Origin: Pelomyxa schiedti
Lineage: Eukaryota; Evosea; Pelobiontida; Pelomyxidae
Direction of reading: 5' to 3'
DNA length: 46,358 nucleotides
NCBI GenBank assembly: GCA_020536535.1
Contig: JAHLWZ010000238.1
Span: 1-46,358, forward strand
The translations under genes were made by a program, and so were the position numbers. The notes beneath the pieces were generated by a model that did no database searches, had not been told where the DNA came from, and saw only the letters and a program-made list of their open reading frames with translations. Shown here one piece after another: positions 1-11,936 of the stretch (within the stretch, counting starts at the first letter, position 1; each line of letters starts with the position of its first letter).

Positions 1-102
1 TTCCTCCGTCTCCTCGTGAGGAAGATCTTCAGCCGGATGTGCGACACAAGATCCGCCCCTGCCCCCTCGCCCGCCTCGTCCGCCACCTCGATGCTTCGGC
101 AT
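1..102 (-). CDS. N-terminus of an RGG-rich protein (partial, runs off left edge)
   Basis: On the minus strand an ATG at 102-100 opens a frame that stays open for 34 codons to the window edge. It begins Met-Pro-Lys-His-Arg, continues with four GRGG/GGRGG-type units (residues 5-17), and then turns acidic (EDLPHEETEE). RGG boxes of this kind are typical of RNA-binding proteins such as fibrillarin-like, Sm-D-like or helicase proteins, but the fragment is too short to choose a family. The divergent ZIP gene starts 156 bp to the right, so 103-257 would hold both promoters. The plus-strand frame across this stretch has no recognisable content and I treat it as the shadow. Confidence 0.45.
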   Translation of the reverse strand, partial: MPKHRGGGRGGRGGRGGSCVAHPAEDLPHEETEE

Positions 103-257
103 TTGTACTTGGCAATTGATTTTGCTGTCACTAATTTCTTTTTTTTCTTGCCTTTCACCCGTCAAACGCAAATTAATTTGCCGGGAGCGAAAATCAGCAA
201 CACGAAACAAAACTAGAAAAACCAAACAAATACCCAGTAAGTTCGGTGTCGGTCGGG

Positions 258-1491
258 ATGCAGGCGTCTTTCATCAAGGTTGTTAGTGCGATTGTAATCC
301 CCCTGGAGTCTATTGCTGGGGCGTCTTTGCCCATGCTTTTCCGGGTGTGTTTTTTTTTACCCCCTTGGGTCTCCGTATGAGTTGACGTGATGCAGGGAAA
401 CGACTCCATGATGGAGCTTTTTAACACTGCCGCTGTTGGAGTCTTTATGGCGGTTGGTCTGTGCCACATGCTTGTTGATTCGGGTTAGCGCTACTTCACA
501 TTCACCTTCATCTCGACCTCACCACCCTTTTCTTTTTCTTTTCTTTTCTTTTGGTAGTGCACCTTACTGGGGATTTGCAGTTCCACAACTTCCCTCTCCC
601 CTTCTTCTTGTGTCTGGTTGGCTTCACTTTAGTATTGATTCTGGACCAAGTGGCATCCCTTCTTGGAGGTGCTCACAGCCATTCACATGGGCACTCCCAT
701 GAACACACCCATGAATACACCCACGAACACACACACGAACACAACCACGAGGAACATGAGCATCTCCACGATCACCATGACCATGATCAGGATCACGACC
801 ACGATCACGACCATGACCACCACCACGATGACGAGAACCCTGACCACACAAACCTCGAGGACATAGAAGTTGAACTAGACCCAGAACCCGTGTGCACCCA
901 CTGCTGCTGTACTATATCCAAAGCGCAGTTGAGAAAACTTCTGATTCGAATAACAAAAGCAGTGGCGTACACTCTGTCACTGTCAGTGCACAGCTTTATA
1001 TCTGGTATTGCCCTGGGGCTTCCAACCAAGGCCTCAGATGTGCTAGTCGTGCTTATAGCAGTTCTTGCACATGAATGGGCTGAAACAGCAGGGCTGAGTG
1101 CAGTTTATCAGAAGATGGGCTTTGGAAAGCAGGCCAGAATTTTTATGATTGTAGCTTACTCGTTTGTTACACCTTTCGGGCTCTTCGTTGGCTCCATGAT
1201 CTCTGCATCTGGGGTATGCCTTTCACATTGCATTCAAAACTTAGCTAAGTTGCTAACAAACACAAGGAATCTGCCCAAGTAGAAATAATTGAAGGTGTTC
1301 TCTTGGCAATTTCAGCCGGCACGGTTTGTAAACTCCAAATTTACTTAAATGTCACACATCCCCAGTTTCTCTATGGAGCCGCTGTAGAGTTGCTGCCCGT
1401 ATCACTCCTTGCCAAGCACAACAAATTAGCCAAGATAGCCATCTTTGTGACAAGTTTCACCCTCATTTCTTGTGTGTCCATCATTGCCTAA
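258..1491 (+). CDS. ZIP-family metal (zinc/iron) transporter
   Basis: Five exons are predicted (258-344, 396-483, 558-1213, 1267-1323, 1366-1491), all joined in frame by GT-AG introns of 42-74 nt, giving about 337 residues. Exons 1 and 2 supply TM1 and TM2. Exon 3 holds TM3, then a long His/Asp/Glu-rich cytosolic loop (HxHxHD repeats, roughly residues 95-150), then TM4 with HSFISGIALG and TM5 with HEWAE, the metal-site motifs of ZIP proteins. The last exons give TM6-TM8. ZIP proteins move Zn2+ or Fe2+ into the cytosol. The His-rich loop between TM3 and TM4 is the usual place for metal sensing. The TM4 motif has Ser where many ZIPs have Glu (HSxxEG), so metal preference cannot be read from sequence. 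Confidence 0.9.
665..835 (+). repeat. His/Asp codon repeat in the ZIP loop
   Basis: Imperfect CAY-GAR/GAC repeats (cacgaacacac, catgaccatgatcacgac) encode the metal-binding His-rich loop of the ZIP transporter. This is a coding low-complexity tract rather than a mobile repeat. Confidence 0.8.
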
Positions 1492-1701
1492 ATCCCCACA
1501 CAACAATTGCTACAACCGTAGCACCATCCCCAACATCATACCAATACCATTAGACCCCAACCACCAACCGATTCGAGCCTAATTGCCGCGTCGGTTGTTC
1601 AAACCAAACAGTCTCGCAACAATTCAAAAACGAGTCAGTGTTATAGACAATTTGTTAAATTTTGGTCACACCTCACTGCCACACACAAGCACACAACAGC
1701 C

Positions 1702-3557
1702 ATGGCGAGCACCACGTCGATAACGACGAGCACAACGCCGGCAGGAGGTGCCAGTGAGATCGAGTACATGAGGTACCGTGCCAAGAAGGTGACTGGGCGC
1801 ACGTGGGTTGTGGTGGAGGACGACGTGCCCACGAGGCAGTACCCGTTCCTGTACGTGGTTATGGGAGACGACAAGTGCATTCTGATTGACACTGGCACTG
1901 GTGCGTCGCCGCTGCCGCTGGCGTTGTGTCTGCTCGTTCGTTCGTTCGTTCGTTTGGGGTGTTACTTGCCAATTGTGAATTGTGGGAGGGATTGTCCTAG
2001 GTGTATTAAATATACATACATTATGGTTTTTGTTTCAATGCAGGAAAGGGGGATTACAGACAGTTTTTGAGCACGTGCATTAACACTACACTTTTACCTT
2101 ATCTTGTTATATGTACACATGTACACTTTGATCACACTGGTATGGCAATGTTTTTATCCTCAAACGTAACCTTGTTGGGTTTTTTTTTTCTTCTTCTGTG
2201 CCCTCAGGTGGTAACTATCAGTTTCTCCCTGGTCTGATACCCCCTCCTTTTTCTGATTTATGACACCGAAATTTACTATGTGAAGGAGATGAAGAACTTT
2301 ATCCCCCTTCGCTTGGTATATGCATGAGTGGAAATAAAAAGGCTTTTTCGAATAACGTTGAAATTAATTCTCTTGCTCTCGGACATAAGTATTGCCACTT
2401 TTTTTTGTTATTGTCTAACAATCAAACAGTACGTCCGTGCAGCCCTTTGAAGTGAGCAGATGGTTGAATGAAGGTGATCTAATTTATCTCGATGATGCAA
2501 GAGAGGACCCAAATCTGGCTTTGAGAGTTAGTAACTGAAAATTGAAGCGTCAGTTGCATATCCACTCCCTTCTCTGTAGGTAATGATTACTCCTGGGCAT
2601 ACTCCAGATTCACTTTGCCTCCATGCTCCATTTGAGAGACGACTTTTTGTTGGAGATATGATATGTATGTTTTTGCCGGTTTCTTTGCTGGTGGTTTTAT
2701 GTGTCTAGATCCCTTTACAGTGGTGCACCTTGATTGCCTTGGCTCGGATGTGAGCGCCTACCAACAGTCTTTAACCAAGATTTCTGGGTTGATCACGGGC
2801 CTGAGTGCCACTATACCCCAGACCCCCGCTCCCGTACCGCAACCATCTCCAACGAAGGTATGCCATGCCTCACGTAGCACTTTATGTTCTGATTCTCCAG
2901 TAGCATATATTTGGACGTGATGCATTTTTCACAGCCACTGGGCTCGACCCCAATTCTGCTGCTATAAGCTTCAACGTCGATACTCTTCTCGAGATATGCG
3001 ATGGGTACCGATTCAACACAATCTAAATTTTCCCTGATGAAACTCTAATAATATCAACGTAGTTCGGTGGAAGTGGCCGTAGACACTTACCTGAACAACC
3101 CAAATGAAATATCTATGATTGCCCCGCCTTTAGAAACAACGTATTCACACCCGGCCAACACAACAAGTGCTAGTGCTGCAAGCGCAGCTAGTACTACAAC
3201 ACCGGCAAGTACTACCCCAGCTAGTACTGCAACGCCTGCTACTGCCACTGCCGGTTCATCTAGCACTACGGCTTCTATTGCAACAACACCAACTCATCCA
3301 ACTGTGGAGTTTCTTTCTTGTGGTATGTTCTCTTCCCTAAACTGTTACTTCTTTTTAATGACTCAAACATAGGGCATGTCGAAAGCAATTTAGAGGCAAC
3401 ATCGGCCTTAATGGAAGTGAGCAAACTGTTGGAACTTTCCATTTCCGGACACATTCCTGGACAAGCGGAAATAGGTGAAGCCAGTGTGGCTGAATACCGG
3501 CTGGGAAACTTTTCCCTTATGATGGCTAAGTATCAGTTACAACAACTGAGGTCTTAG
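1702..3557 (+). CDS. Metallo-beta-lactamase-fold hydrolase, MBLAC2-like
   Basis: About nine exons. The first (1702-1900) ends in ILIDTGTG, the fold's early Asp motif. The second carries THVHFDHTGG, the HxHxDH zinc-binding signature, near 2117-2145. Later exons give PGHTPDS (near 2588-2610), GDMIY with the bridging Asp, and a final VCH that can serve as the last metal His. Order and spacing match MBLAC2-type proteins, which hydrolyse acyl-CoA or related thioesters; the actual substrate is not visible. The C-terminal part carries a Thr/Ala/Ser/Pro-rich linker (about 3150-3300) before a helical tail ending LQQLRS. The donor at 2237 (GTCTGA) is atypical but restores the frame. No signal peptide is seen, so it is probably cytosolic. 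It ends 129 bp from the convergent SPT6 stop. Confidence 0.8.
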
Positions 3558-3686
3558 AAGACTGTTTGTTTTCTTATTCGCACCATTAGAAAAAAAAATT
3601 TTTTTTATCTTCTTCTATCTTCAAAGTTGATGAAGATGAACAATAGTGTGGCATTAGACACAGTTGGGTTCTATCACTACAATCTA

Positions 3687-6600
3687 CTACCAGCCCCCAC
3701 CATAATTTGGATTTCTTGGTGTTGATGTGGGTGGTGCTCCCCAGGAATCTGTGGATGTTGTTGTACTTGAGGTTGAAGATGATCCCCAGGTATCTGAATG
3801 CCTGGTTAGTAAATGTGTGTTGACTTGTAGCATTGAGTAACCTGGAGAATGAGCAGAATTCCCGGGCGCAGACGGAGATGAGGCGTTGTTACCCCAGCCT
3901 CCTACCCACTGAAAACGGGTTAGTTGGGAACAGGGAATGCGGAGACGTACACTTGCTGAACTGCTGCTACTGCTACTTCGAGGTGACTGTGCTCCAGAAT
4001 TTGGGCAGTCTCGAGCCATGTGCCCTGGGGCATTGCACTTGTAGCAATTTCTGCTGCGGCCTCCACCCCCACCCCCGCCCCCGCCACCACCCTCACCTTT
4101 TTTGGGGCAATCGCGAGACATATGGCCCATTTCTCCACAGGCATAGCAGGCCCCTCCTCTCCCCCGGCCTCTGCCCCCACCTCTTGGTGAACCCATGAAT
4201 TCACTCCTTCCAAAGGAAGATCTGGGGGGTGCACTGGAGTCTCCTCCAAATGAGTCTGATCTTTGTGAGCCTGAATTGTCATTTGTCCAGCCACCAGAAT
4301 TGCCAGAACCACTAGACCAGGCACCACTGGAACTCCCCTGGTTCCATCCACCTTGGTCACCTGTTCTTCCACTTGAATTCCACGTGTTGTCAAATCCACG
4401 AGATGTGCTGTTTGGTGCCGAAACTGGTGCAGAGGATGGGTAATTTGGTTTTGAAGTGACACTGCCACCCCACGCATCGGAACCTGAACTAGCACTTGTC
4501 CCTCCACCCCACGCACTTCCACCTGAATCTCCCCAAGTGTTGTTCCCACTTGGAGCAATGTTTGTGGGGCTTGTCAGAGGAACTGAGGATGCTGGCGCAT
4601 TGTTCCAGGGATCAGCTGTGAAAGGATCTAACAGAACAAGCCAGTGAGGAATGAAGAATGTAAATCTGGGAGGGAAACCTGTAGGAACTTGTGCTGGTGG
4701 GGGCCGTGGTTCCTGCCAGTGTTGCTTAAACCAATTGATAAGTTGGTCCATAGATTGATACACAGTTCCACGGAAGCGATATCCCTCTGGGGTGATAGTA
4801 ATGAACTACAACCCGTTCAGAAAACGAAGAAAGGAAAAACCATGCACCTCTGTTCTGGGTCTCAAGTTTGGCATATAAGACAAGACTAACCGGCCAGGAT
4901 GTTCTGTTGAGATACTGATGTAATACGGTATTCTTTTTGGATTCTCTGTTTTATCTTTCTGAAGTAGTCCATCTGTGGACACTTTATTGTAAAAGAGGTA
5001 ATTGAAATTGTTAACTACAAACTTATACGATTTTGATCAAGGCCGCGGAACACTTTGTATTCAACTGCTTCAGTAACAAAGTTGTTCATAGGATCAATGA
5101 ATCTACTGATAATTTCATTCAGATCCCCAAATTTTCGTCCAGCAAGTGTAAGTGTATGTCCAATTGCCATCTCATAGGGCTTGTCTTCCTCCAAGATACC
5201 TATACGAGAGTTTGCAGTGTGAAGCAATGATTAAACTGCAAACTGAAATGCACGTAGACATCATCATAAAACTTCCAGGTTAACGACAGTTGGTCATTGC
5301 GGGACGCACTGGGTCGAATAATCACCTCACCATAGGGTTGCCCTTCAAGGCACTTCAATGCTGCACCTGCAGGAATATTTTTGAACTGTGGGTGCACAAC
5401 ATCTCTAACTCTAAGTATTTTTTGGGTGACAACATGTTCTACAAGAAGTTAGTTCTCACTTGGGACCACCATAAGCAAACCTCTTTTTTCTTCTGAATTT
5501 ACAACATAGCAATAGTAAGTAACAGTGGATGTAAGAATGAAAGTAGAACCTATATTCCTGGTTGCTGAGCTGAGCTCTTCAGCCACATTGGCATATTTAT
5601 CCATCTGTGCAACCTCCCGCCAGATCGTTATCTCCTCAGCTCGGTCACGCAGCTCATTTAATTTGCAGGACAACCGCACACTGAAGTTGACATAGTCAAT
5701 ATTCTCTAGTTTGCACTGAAGAACAGTATCTAGTAAAGGGTATTGAGGAAAGCTCCGGGGGAACGGGGCGGTACTTGGTGCTGCAATATCATGGAGTCGA
5801 GGTTTCCTTCCATCGACATCATCGAACTTGAGAATTTTTCACTTGCTAAAAAATACTGAATGTAGGGTACCTCCGCTTCATCTATCTCAGCAAACAAGTC
5901 TCCTTCAATTTTTCCCTGAACAGATTTACTGTCATCAAGAATTTTAATTTTCTCTGATCTGAATGTGACAATCTGTCCCCGTTGAAGGGTTTCTTCTGTG
6001 TAGCCCTGCAAAAATTTTAAGAAACATTCGGACAAGAGAAATTAAGAGGAGAAAGCGTAGTGTGGAAAGGAATCGAAGTCTATACCGTCAACAAGGTAAA
6101 CACTTGCTTTTGTCCTAGATCTGTATAAGGCTCTCGTCTGCATGCAAAGGGAGCATTTAGCTCTTCTTTGATTTGATGCAGGATCTGTAAACGTTTTCCT
6201 AAACCCATTTCTTCCAATTGGCGGGCATACTCCTCAATATCTAGGTACCTTGCCATTAATTTCAATTTTATAAAAGAATTACTTTCGTACCAATAGAGTC
6301 AAGTCTAGAGGGTGCTGCCATGATATCTAACACTGCTTGGGCAGTACTGTTGTCATCAATATCTAATGCAGCAGTGACCATCCTACGTGCAATAGGATAG
6401 TGCTCTGGGTGAATTCGTGTATCATCAAAAGCCTCTTGATAAAAAAAATTAATTCCCGTTTTTGTTGGAAGTAGAAATACCAAGCTTCTCGTTGTTTCGG
6501 AAGTACTTGTCTCGGATGCGCAGAAATCCGGCACAGTTTGTATACACACAAGGAGTAGAGGAAAGAATTTCTTTAATTTGAGCACGACTTGATATAAGTC

Positions 6601-9600
6601 CACCCTTCGTGTGTAAATATCAAAAGACACTAAGAGGAAATTACCCTATTCACCATGGCCTGCAACAAGCCTTCAGCCTTTCTGGGTCCCAAACCAGCAA
6701 CAAACTGAAGAACCGAGGTTGCATGTTTGTGTGAGGCTAATCGATTAAGGTCGACTCCTGTGGCATTAACTATGTTGATGAACGAACGGTGTAACATCCC
6801 CAGCAAGTAGTCGGCTCTCACCTTCTACAAGGAGGATAATTTTAAAATATTGTGTACTTATCAGTAGCCTGTACCTTGATGTACTCCTGTTGAGGATCCA
6901 AGTTCAAACTCAAAAGTGTGTTACTATCAGGAGACACAAGAGAAGAATAGTGTGCAACAGGATCTTGCAAACTACGCCCACATGAAACGGCTTGTCTGAT
7001 ATGATAGGTTAAATGAAGTAAACAACTCAACAACAGTAACCTGAATACTGAAGTGAACTCTGGAAATTCGGACATCCCATTTACAGACATTGAATATATC
7101 TTGGCAACAGTGGGGTCAACATAACAAACATGAGGCTTGGAGCCTATAGGCGTTTGCTCCTCGGACCAATTTGACTGACCCTCCCACATCTCATCAACAA
7201 GTGAAGACACATCCGTAAAGAGACGCCGGGATTCGAGGCCTTGTGCTGCAATTCCAATGACAATGGGATGGTGGGCTGCCACAAGACCCCTTAGTAAATC
7301 CAGTAATTAAACAAGCAAAGATAAAACTAGAATTAAAAACCTAAGGTCTTTAAAGTCGTTAAAACGTTTCTGGGAATCTAATGGCAATGCAGAAAGATTC
7401 TCCTTGGAGGTGCGGGCCTGGATAAATCAATATGAAAGATGGAATAATTGGGAACCACCATAAAAGGGTAATCTTCACTTGGATTCTCAAGCCATTTTAG
7501 AAAACGGCTATCAACAAGCTCTCCTTCAGGATCTGGTGAATGTGAAAATGGAAAAGGGGTGGAGAAATTTGTTAACCAAGTACAACGGCAACGGAAGGGG
7601 CAGTTTGCATTCCAAGACAAATAGCGACAACTGATTCCTGTGTGTTTTCTCCATTCTTTTGGAAAGGGCTCTGGGACAATTTTTTTTCTAAAGCTGTTGC
7701 AGCTTGATGGGCCACCCTAAAATTGGTTACTAGAGTGGTTTTGTTAGACCTACAACCTGTTACTTGCTTGTGTGAAGTAAAACTGTCTTGCCTCGCGTTC
7801 CAAGAATGGGAACAAGTGTGACGTAACGCATTCCCTTAAAAAAAGTGTTCATACGTATTAAATAATTGTAGGTGTACAACCTCAGGACTTGTGTTCGTTG
7901 ATCATTCCAAGCTGCTGCTTCGGCACTAAATCCAGTACTCAAATAGTTTGTTTTCATTTCTTCAAACATCCGATTAAAGTTCTCTGTTTCCATAGTAATT
8001 TTTACTTTAATAAGTCCCTTTGACATGATCAGAAGTTGAAGAATACGTCAATTGGGATTTGATGAATACCTCCTCTTCTGCCTGCTGGATAAGTAAATAA
8101 CTGGTATCTTTGAGAAGTAGCTCCATTGGTTTCTCCTGAAGATGTTTGACACTCTGAGAGATGTTAAGTACACATAAATGAAATTTCTGGACAAAAACTT
8201 TAAATGTATGGAAAGCGTCAATTTCTTTCTGGCCCTTGGGAGTTGGTGTCGTTGATATAACCAGACTCTTCCTGTAGATCAAGCGAACCCAGTTCCGAAA
8301 TTGGGGCTCATGTGCAATTTCTTTTGCCAGTATGTGCCGGGCTCCTGGCTTTTACTGAGATAATAAAGAAAGGATGTGCTGAGTGTACCTGCAAGAACTT
8401 GAACCACAGTGCTGCATACTGGTGAGACATGCCGTATAGCCAGTAGTTCAGGAATGTCAGGGGGATCTTCGGGTTCATGTTTCTTTTTTGTGTAAATACA
8501 AACAAAAAAATAAACACTTCACCATACCCTTACAGTACATATGTTTTCACTCAACTGTTCGGAGGTCAAGGAGAAGGCAACTGCCAACTGGTCAAGGTGG
8601 GCGTCTTTAAATCTTTGATAGCTGCTGCGCCTTGTAGGTCTCTTAACCCTTAGGTATGTAAATACAGGAGGGGAAACAATGAATAAAAACTTTGGAGCCG
8701 CCATGAGTTCTGGGTTGTGCAATTCTAAGTAAGCATGAACATCCAGTACTTCTTCCTGTTGGAAGTTTTAACTGGTGCACTCGTTTGGTTTTAAGAACGC
8801 CCTTATAGATAAAATACCTCTGTGCTGCACTTAAGCATTGCCGAGTAACGTGCCGTGATCTGTTCATCAGGAATCTATACATCGTTATACACGAGCTTCC
8901 CGATTTTATATTGTTACCATTTGAGCGGTGAGCATTCTTTTTACAGTTTGCTTCACATTCAACATGTGAATGTAGATTTCGTCATCGTCATATATATTCC
9001 AAAGATCATTGGCTGTGATCTCTGGGAAAATGAAATCCTTCAGAGCACAAATGAAAAAAAATGTGATCTAGAAAAAGAAGTACCTTTTTATAGTGCTGTA
9101 TGTATGGAACTTCGAAGTGCTCAGTGTGGAGGAAATTCAGAACTGAGTGTATTTTTGGTACTACTTTATCCTTGATGATTAAGACTTCGCTCTGATTCGC
9201 ATCCTCCCGACTTTTGAACAGACGTTGATAAATCCACTCCGCTTCTTTTAGTGGGTTCTCTGATGGTTGTCAGAGTATGTTTAAGTAGAATGAAACTCTT
9301 ACTCGCATGTTTAACGTGCTGCGATTTGGGGAATCTTAGTTGAAGTCGTTCGGGTTGATCGTGGTCCCTTATTGCTCTATCCTCTGGCGTTATCAGCCTT
9401 TCTTTTATAAGACTTGGTTCAAAGACTTCCTGTATGGAAGATAGACGTCGTTCATCTTCATTCTGAAAGGAAATGAGTTGATGCCAATATTCGCAAAGAG
9501 AATAAAATGAGGCCAGGTGCACAAGATACCTCTTGCTCATCACCATATGAGACATTTTCAATGTAACCAGTAACTTCATCACCAAAAATTTGAGAGGCTA

Positions 9601-10400
9601 CTTCAAGTTTGGACGATGAGGCACCCTGGTATATGCTTCCATCTGGACGAGACACTGCTCTATAGTATTTTAACGTTTAATAGGAAAGTGGGAAAAACTA
9701 CCCTGCTGTGTCAACTATAAAGTTTTTCATGTCATCTTCATCCCCTGGTGCTGGTTCCACTTGTTCATTTTCTTCAGGTGGTGTCAAGATGTATATAAAA
9801 AGAAACTAAACTATACCAAAAAGTTGTTCCTCAATAGTGGTAGCATTTGTAGGATTTGTTCCACGTTGAAGGCGCTTGAGCCGAGGTCTTTTGGGCCCCT
9901 ACGTGGAGTGAGCATGTTATTGTCATTAGTTCTGAAGTTACTCCAGCTCTTTGTGGCTGAGCTTCCTCAATGAGGGCAATGTCCTCTTCATCAAGGGCTT
10001 GGTGCTGCCTGGGCCGTTTGTGTCTGTGCTTGCGCCCTTCCCCTTCTTGCCCTGTACCACCAGCCTCTGTTTCTTGTGCATTGGCCTCTTCATTTTCGGG
10101 TGCACTGTTGCCGCCGGTTTCAGTTTCACCCACAGTGGGACCACCCTCTTTGTTGGGTTGTCTGGGCCCCTGAGGAGGTCTTCGATGATGTTGTCGCTGC
10201 GCTTCTCCTCCATCCTCCGCTTCTTCAACAACGTCGTCGTCATTTACCACAAAATCGTCTTTTTCGTAGGCGTCGTCTTGTGGGTCGTCGTCGTCTTCGT
10301 CGTCGAGGTCTTCACCACTCACAGGTTCGGCGTTATCTTGCGCTTTTCAAGTGTGAATAGAGTAAACCACTGATACGTAGATCTGCATACCGTCTCCCAT
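3687..10400 (-). CDS. SPT6: Transcription elongation factor SPT6 with GW/WG and zinc-knuckle tail
   Basis: This is a long gene with many short introns; the protein should be roughly 1,700-1,800 residues. The ATG lies in a 10-nt first exon (10400-10391) joined in frame to 10342. Domains in order: an acidic N-terminus, FEPS..KERLxTPED and DxPERLQLR motifs (about 9430-9330), VPYIQHYKK, the helix-turn-helix core (8550-8050), WNDQR (about 7900), a YqgF/RuvC-like domain (7300-7060), a helix-hairpin-helix with [15 protein letters not shown] (about 6700), a death-like domain, S1 (6000-5880) and tandem SH2 including [10 protein letters not shown] (about 5320) and [10 protein letters not shown] (4800-4770). 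SPT6 is a histone chaperone that travels with RNA polymerase II; its tandem SH2 binds the phosphorylated Rpb1 linker. The tail (4640-3690) is rich in Gly-Trp/Trp-Gly pairs and carries two CCHC zinc knuckles, unusual for SPT6. Confidence 0.92.
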
Positions 10401-10517
10401 TGTTTGTGCGGCACAGTTAACTACCAACTACGCAAAGGGAAAAAAAAACAAAAAATAATTAACAAACACAAAACTTCGTTCTCCAATAAGAAAAAGACAG
10501 TAGTTGCCTGCGCGTTG

Positions 10518-10702
10518 TTACTTGGCCCGAGCTGGAACAAAGGGAAAATTGAATTAACTTGACAATTCGGCCATGTCTTTCTGATCAAATCCTGGAGAAC
10601 TTCATCCTCAGCACATTCATCTGGAGACAACTGGTCCACGTGGGCACACTCCTCCCTCTGAGGAACAAGTCCGAGGACCAACCCAGGGACGAATTTCCGC
10701 AA
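10518..10702 (-). CDS. Possible small ORF between SPT6 and PBDC1-like gene
   Basis: The 335 bp between the divergent SPT6 and PBDC1-like starts contains a minus-strand frame beginning at an ATG at 10702. It encodes about 48 residues (MRKFVPGLVLGLVPQ, then an acidic Cys-containing segment ending KTWPNCQ). A 27-nt GT-AG gap (gttaat...ttccag) would join it to a four-codon tail ending at TAA 10520-10518. The residue composition looks coding, but the intron is shorter than others here and I recognise no family. It could equally be part of a 5' leader or chance. Confidence 0.25.
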
Positions 10703-10735
10703 ATTAAAGCAACAAAGTGCACTTGATTGTGGGAG

Positions 10736-11755
10736 ATGGCGTCAATACGGGCGGTACCCAAGCACATCGAGCGAAAGGCGGACGAGTATTGTCACAATCT
10801 TGAGGGACTGGAAGCCTCTTGGGCAAAGAGAGCCTTTCACTATGCCGAAAAACACGAAGTGCTTTTTTTTTTTTTGTTTTTCTTTTGTTTTTTTCCCCTT
10901 CGTTTGCGTGTTGTTTTGTTCTCATTACGGTTTAGGAGTTTTTGCGAGGGGTACCCGTCAATGCTTCTATTGATTTGTCTGGAGGGTATTTTTTTTGTTT
11001 TTTTTCTTTTGCTGTTATTTTGCCAATTACCCTCTTGGTTAACTTACCTTAGACATGATCAGCAAATATACGTAAAATTCAAGGCTCATTTTGCTGGCCC
11101 TGGTGCAGGTGGTGTTCTGGGTGTGTGGGGAACCGTTCCCGGTTTCATTACTGAGGACGTAATAAAATCACTTGAAAGCAAAAATCTGTGGCGACCATTT
11201 TGCATGCAATTCGAAAATGTAATTGAGGATTACAACATGGGGACACTTCTTCGACTCGACCCAACTAAGGGCTACAGCCAGGAAAATACAACAATAGGTC
11301 ATTTTCCTTCCCTTTGCTTAATATGTTTTTTTAATTTTGATATAAATTTACCTCACCAACGCAGTGCCTGTGTTGTTTGTACTGTTTTGTTTTGCGTTTG
11401 TTTAGCTCCAAGAATACAGTTTCTTGCAGTGGAGATTGCCCGTAACGTTGAAGGAATAAATGACTCTATCCGCACCCCAAGGAAAGGTAACTAAGTATGA
11501 TAATTCACAAGCAAAACAACACTAACAACCACTTAGAGGGAGCTGATGGACAAGTATATCGCCTATATATTTGCTGTGTTTGTGGTGAGCCCGCTCCATT
11601 CCGTTGTGCTCGCTGCAAGTTAGCCAGATACTGTTCCAGAGAGTGCCAAAGTATGCAAAATCCTTGTCTCAATGCCAATTATTTTCGAGTGTTCTAACCC
11701 AAACAAAACAGCTCGAGACTGGAAAAAGCACAAGGCCTCGTGTGGTGAAGTGTAA
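10736..11755 (+). CDS. PBDC1-like protein with C-terminal MYND zinc finger
   Basis: Five predicted exons. The N-terminal part matches the PBDC1/DUF757 family: a helical start (AVPKHIERKADEY, ASWAKRAFHYAEKHE), then DQQIYVKF, LWRPFCMQFENVIEDYN, GTLLRLDPTKGYSQENT and APRIQFLAVEIARNVEG. PBDC1 proteins are small conserved eukaryotic proteins of poorly defined, possibly chaperone-like, role. The reading frame then passes through a 50-nt intron (gtaactaag...cacttag) into CCVCGEPAPFRCARCKLARYC and, after another intron, DWKKHKASC. This is a complete MYND C6HC zinc finger, a peptide-binding module. The stop is TAA 11753-11755. Without splicing, the frame ends at an early TAA inside the intron after RKGN. 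The upstream TTG is not needed, because an ATG is present at 10736. Confidence 0.85.
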
Positions 11756-11936
11756 GGGAAAAAAAAAAGAAAAAGCAACTGAACGCAGGCACAGTGAAAG
11801 AAACAAAAATTTAAACGAGTTCAATTTCATCTCGTTCCACAATTTTTTTTCGTTTAAAGGCAAAAACCTCTTGACAAGTTGTTCAAGATTTCTTTTTACA
11901 TAAAAAAAACAAAAACCCCAACAACAAAGTCAGAGA

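Noticed and set aside
3687-4763. The zinc-knuckle/GW region as a separate retro-element Gag-like gene
   Set aside because: The frame is continuous with the second SH2 domain of SPT6 and there is no protease or reverse transcriptase nearby.
9951-10373. Plus-strand frame over the SPT6 N-terminus
   Set aside because: It is the complement of the acidic Asp/Glu exon and reads as Phe/Leu/Val-rich noise.
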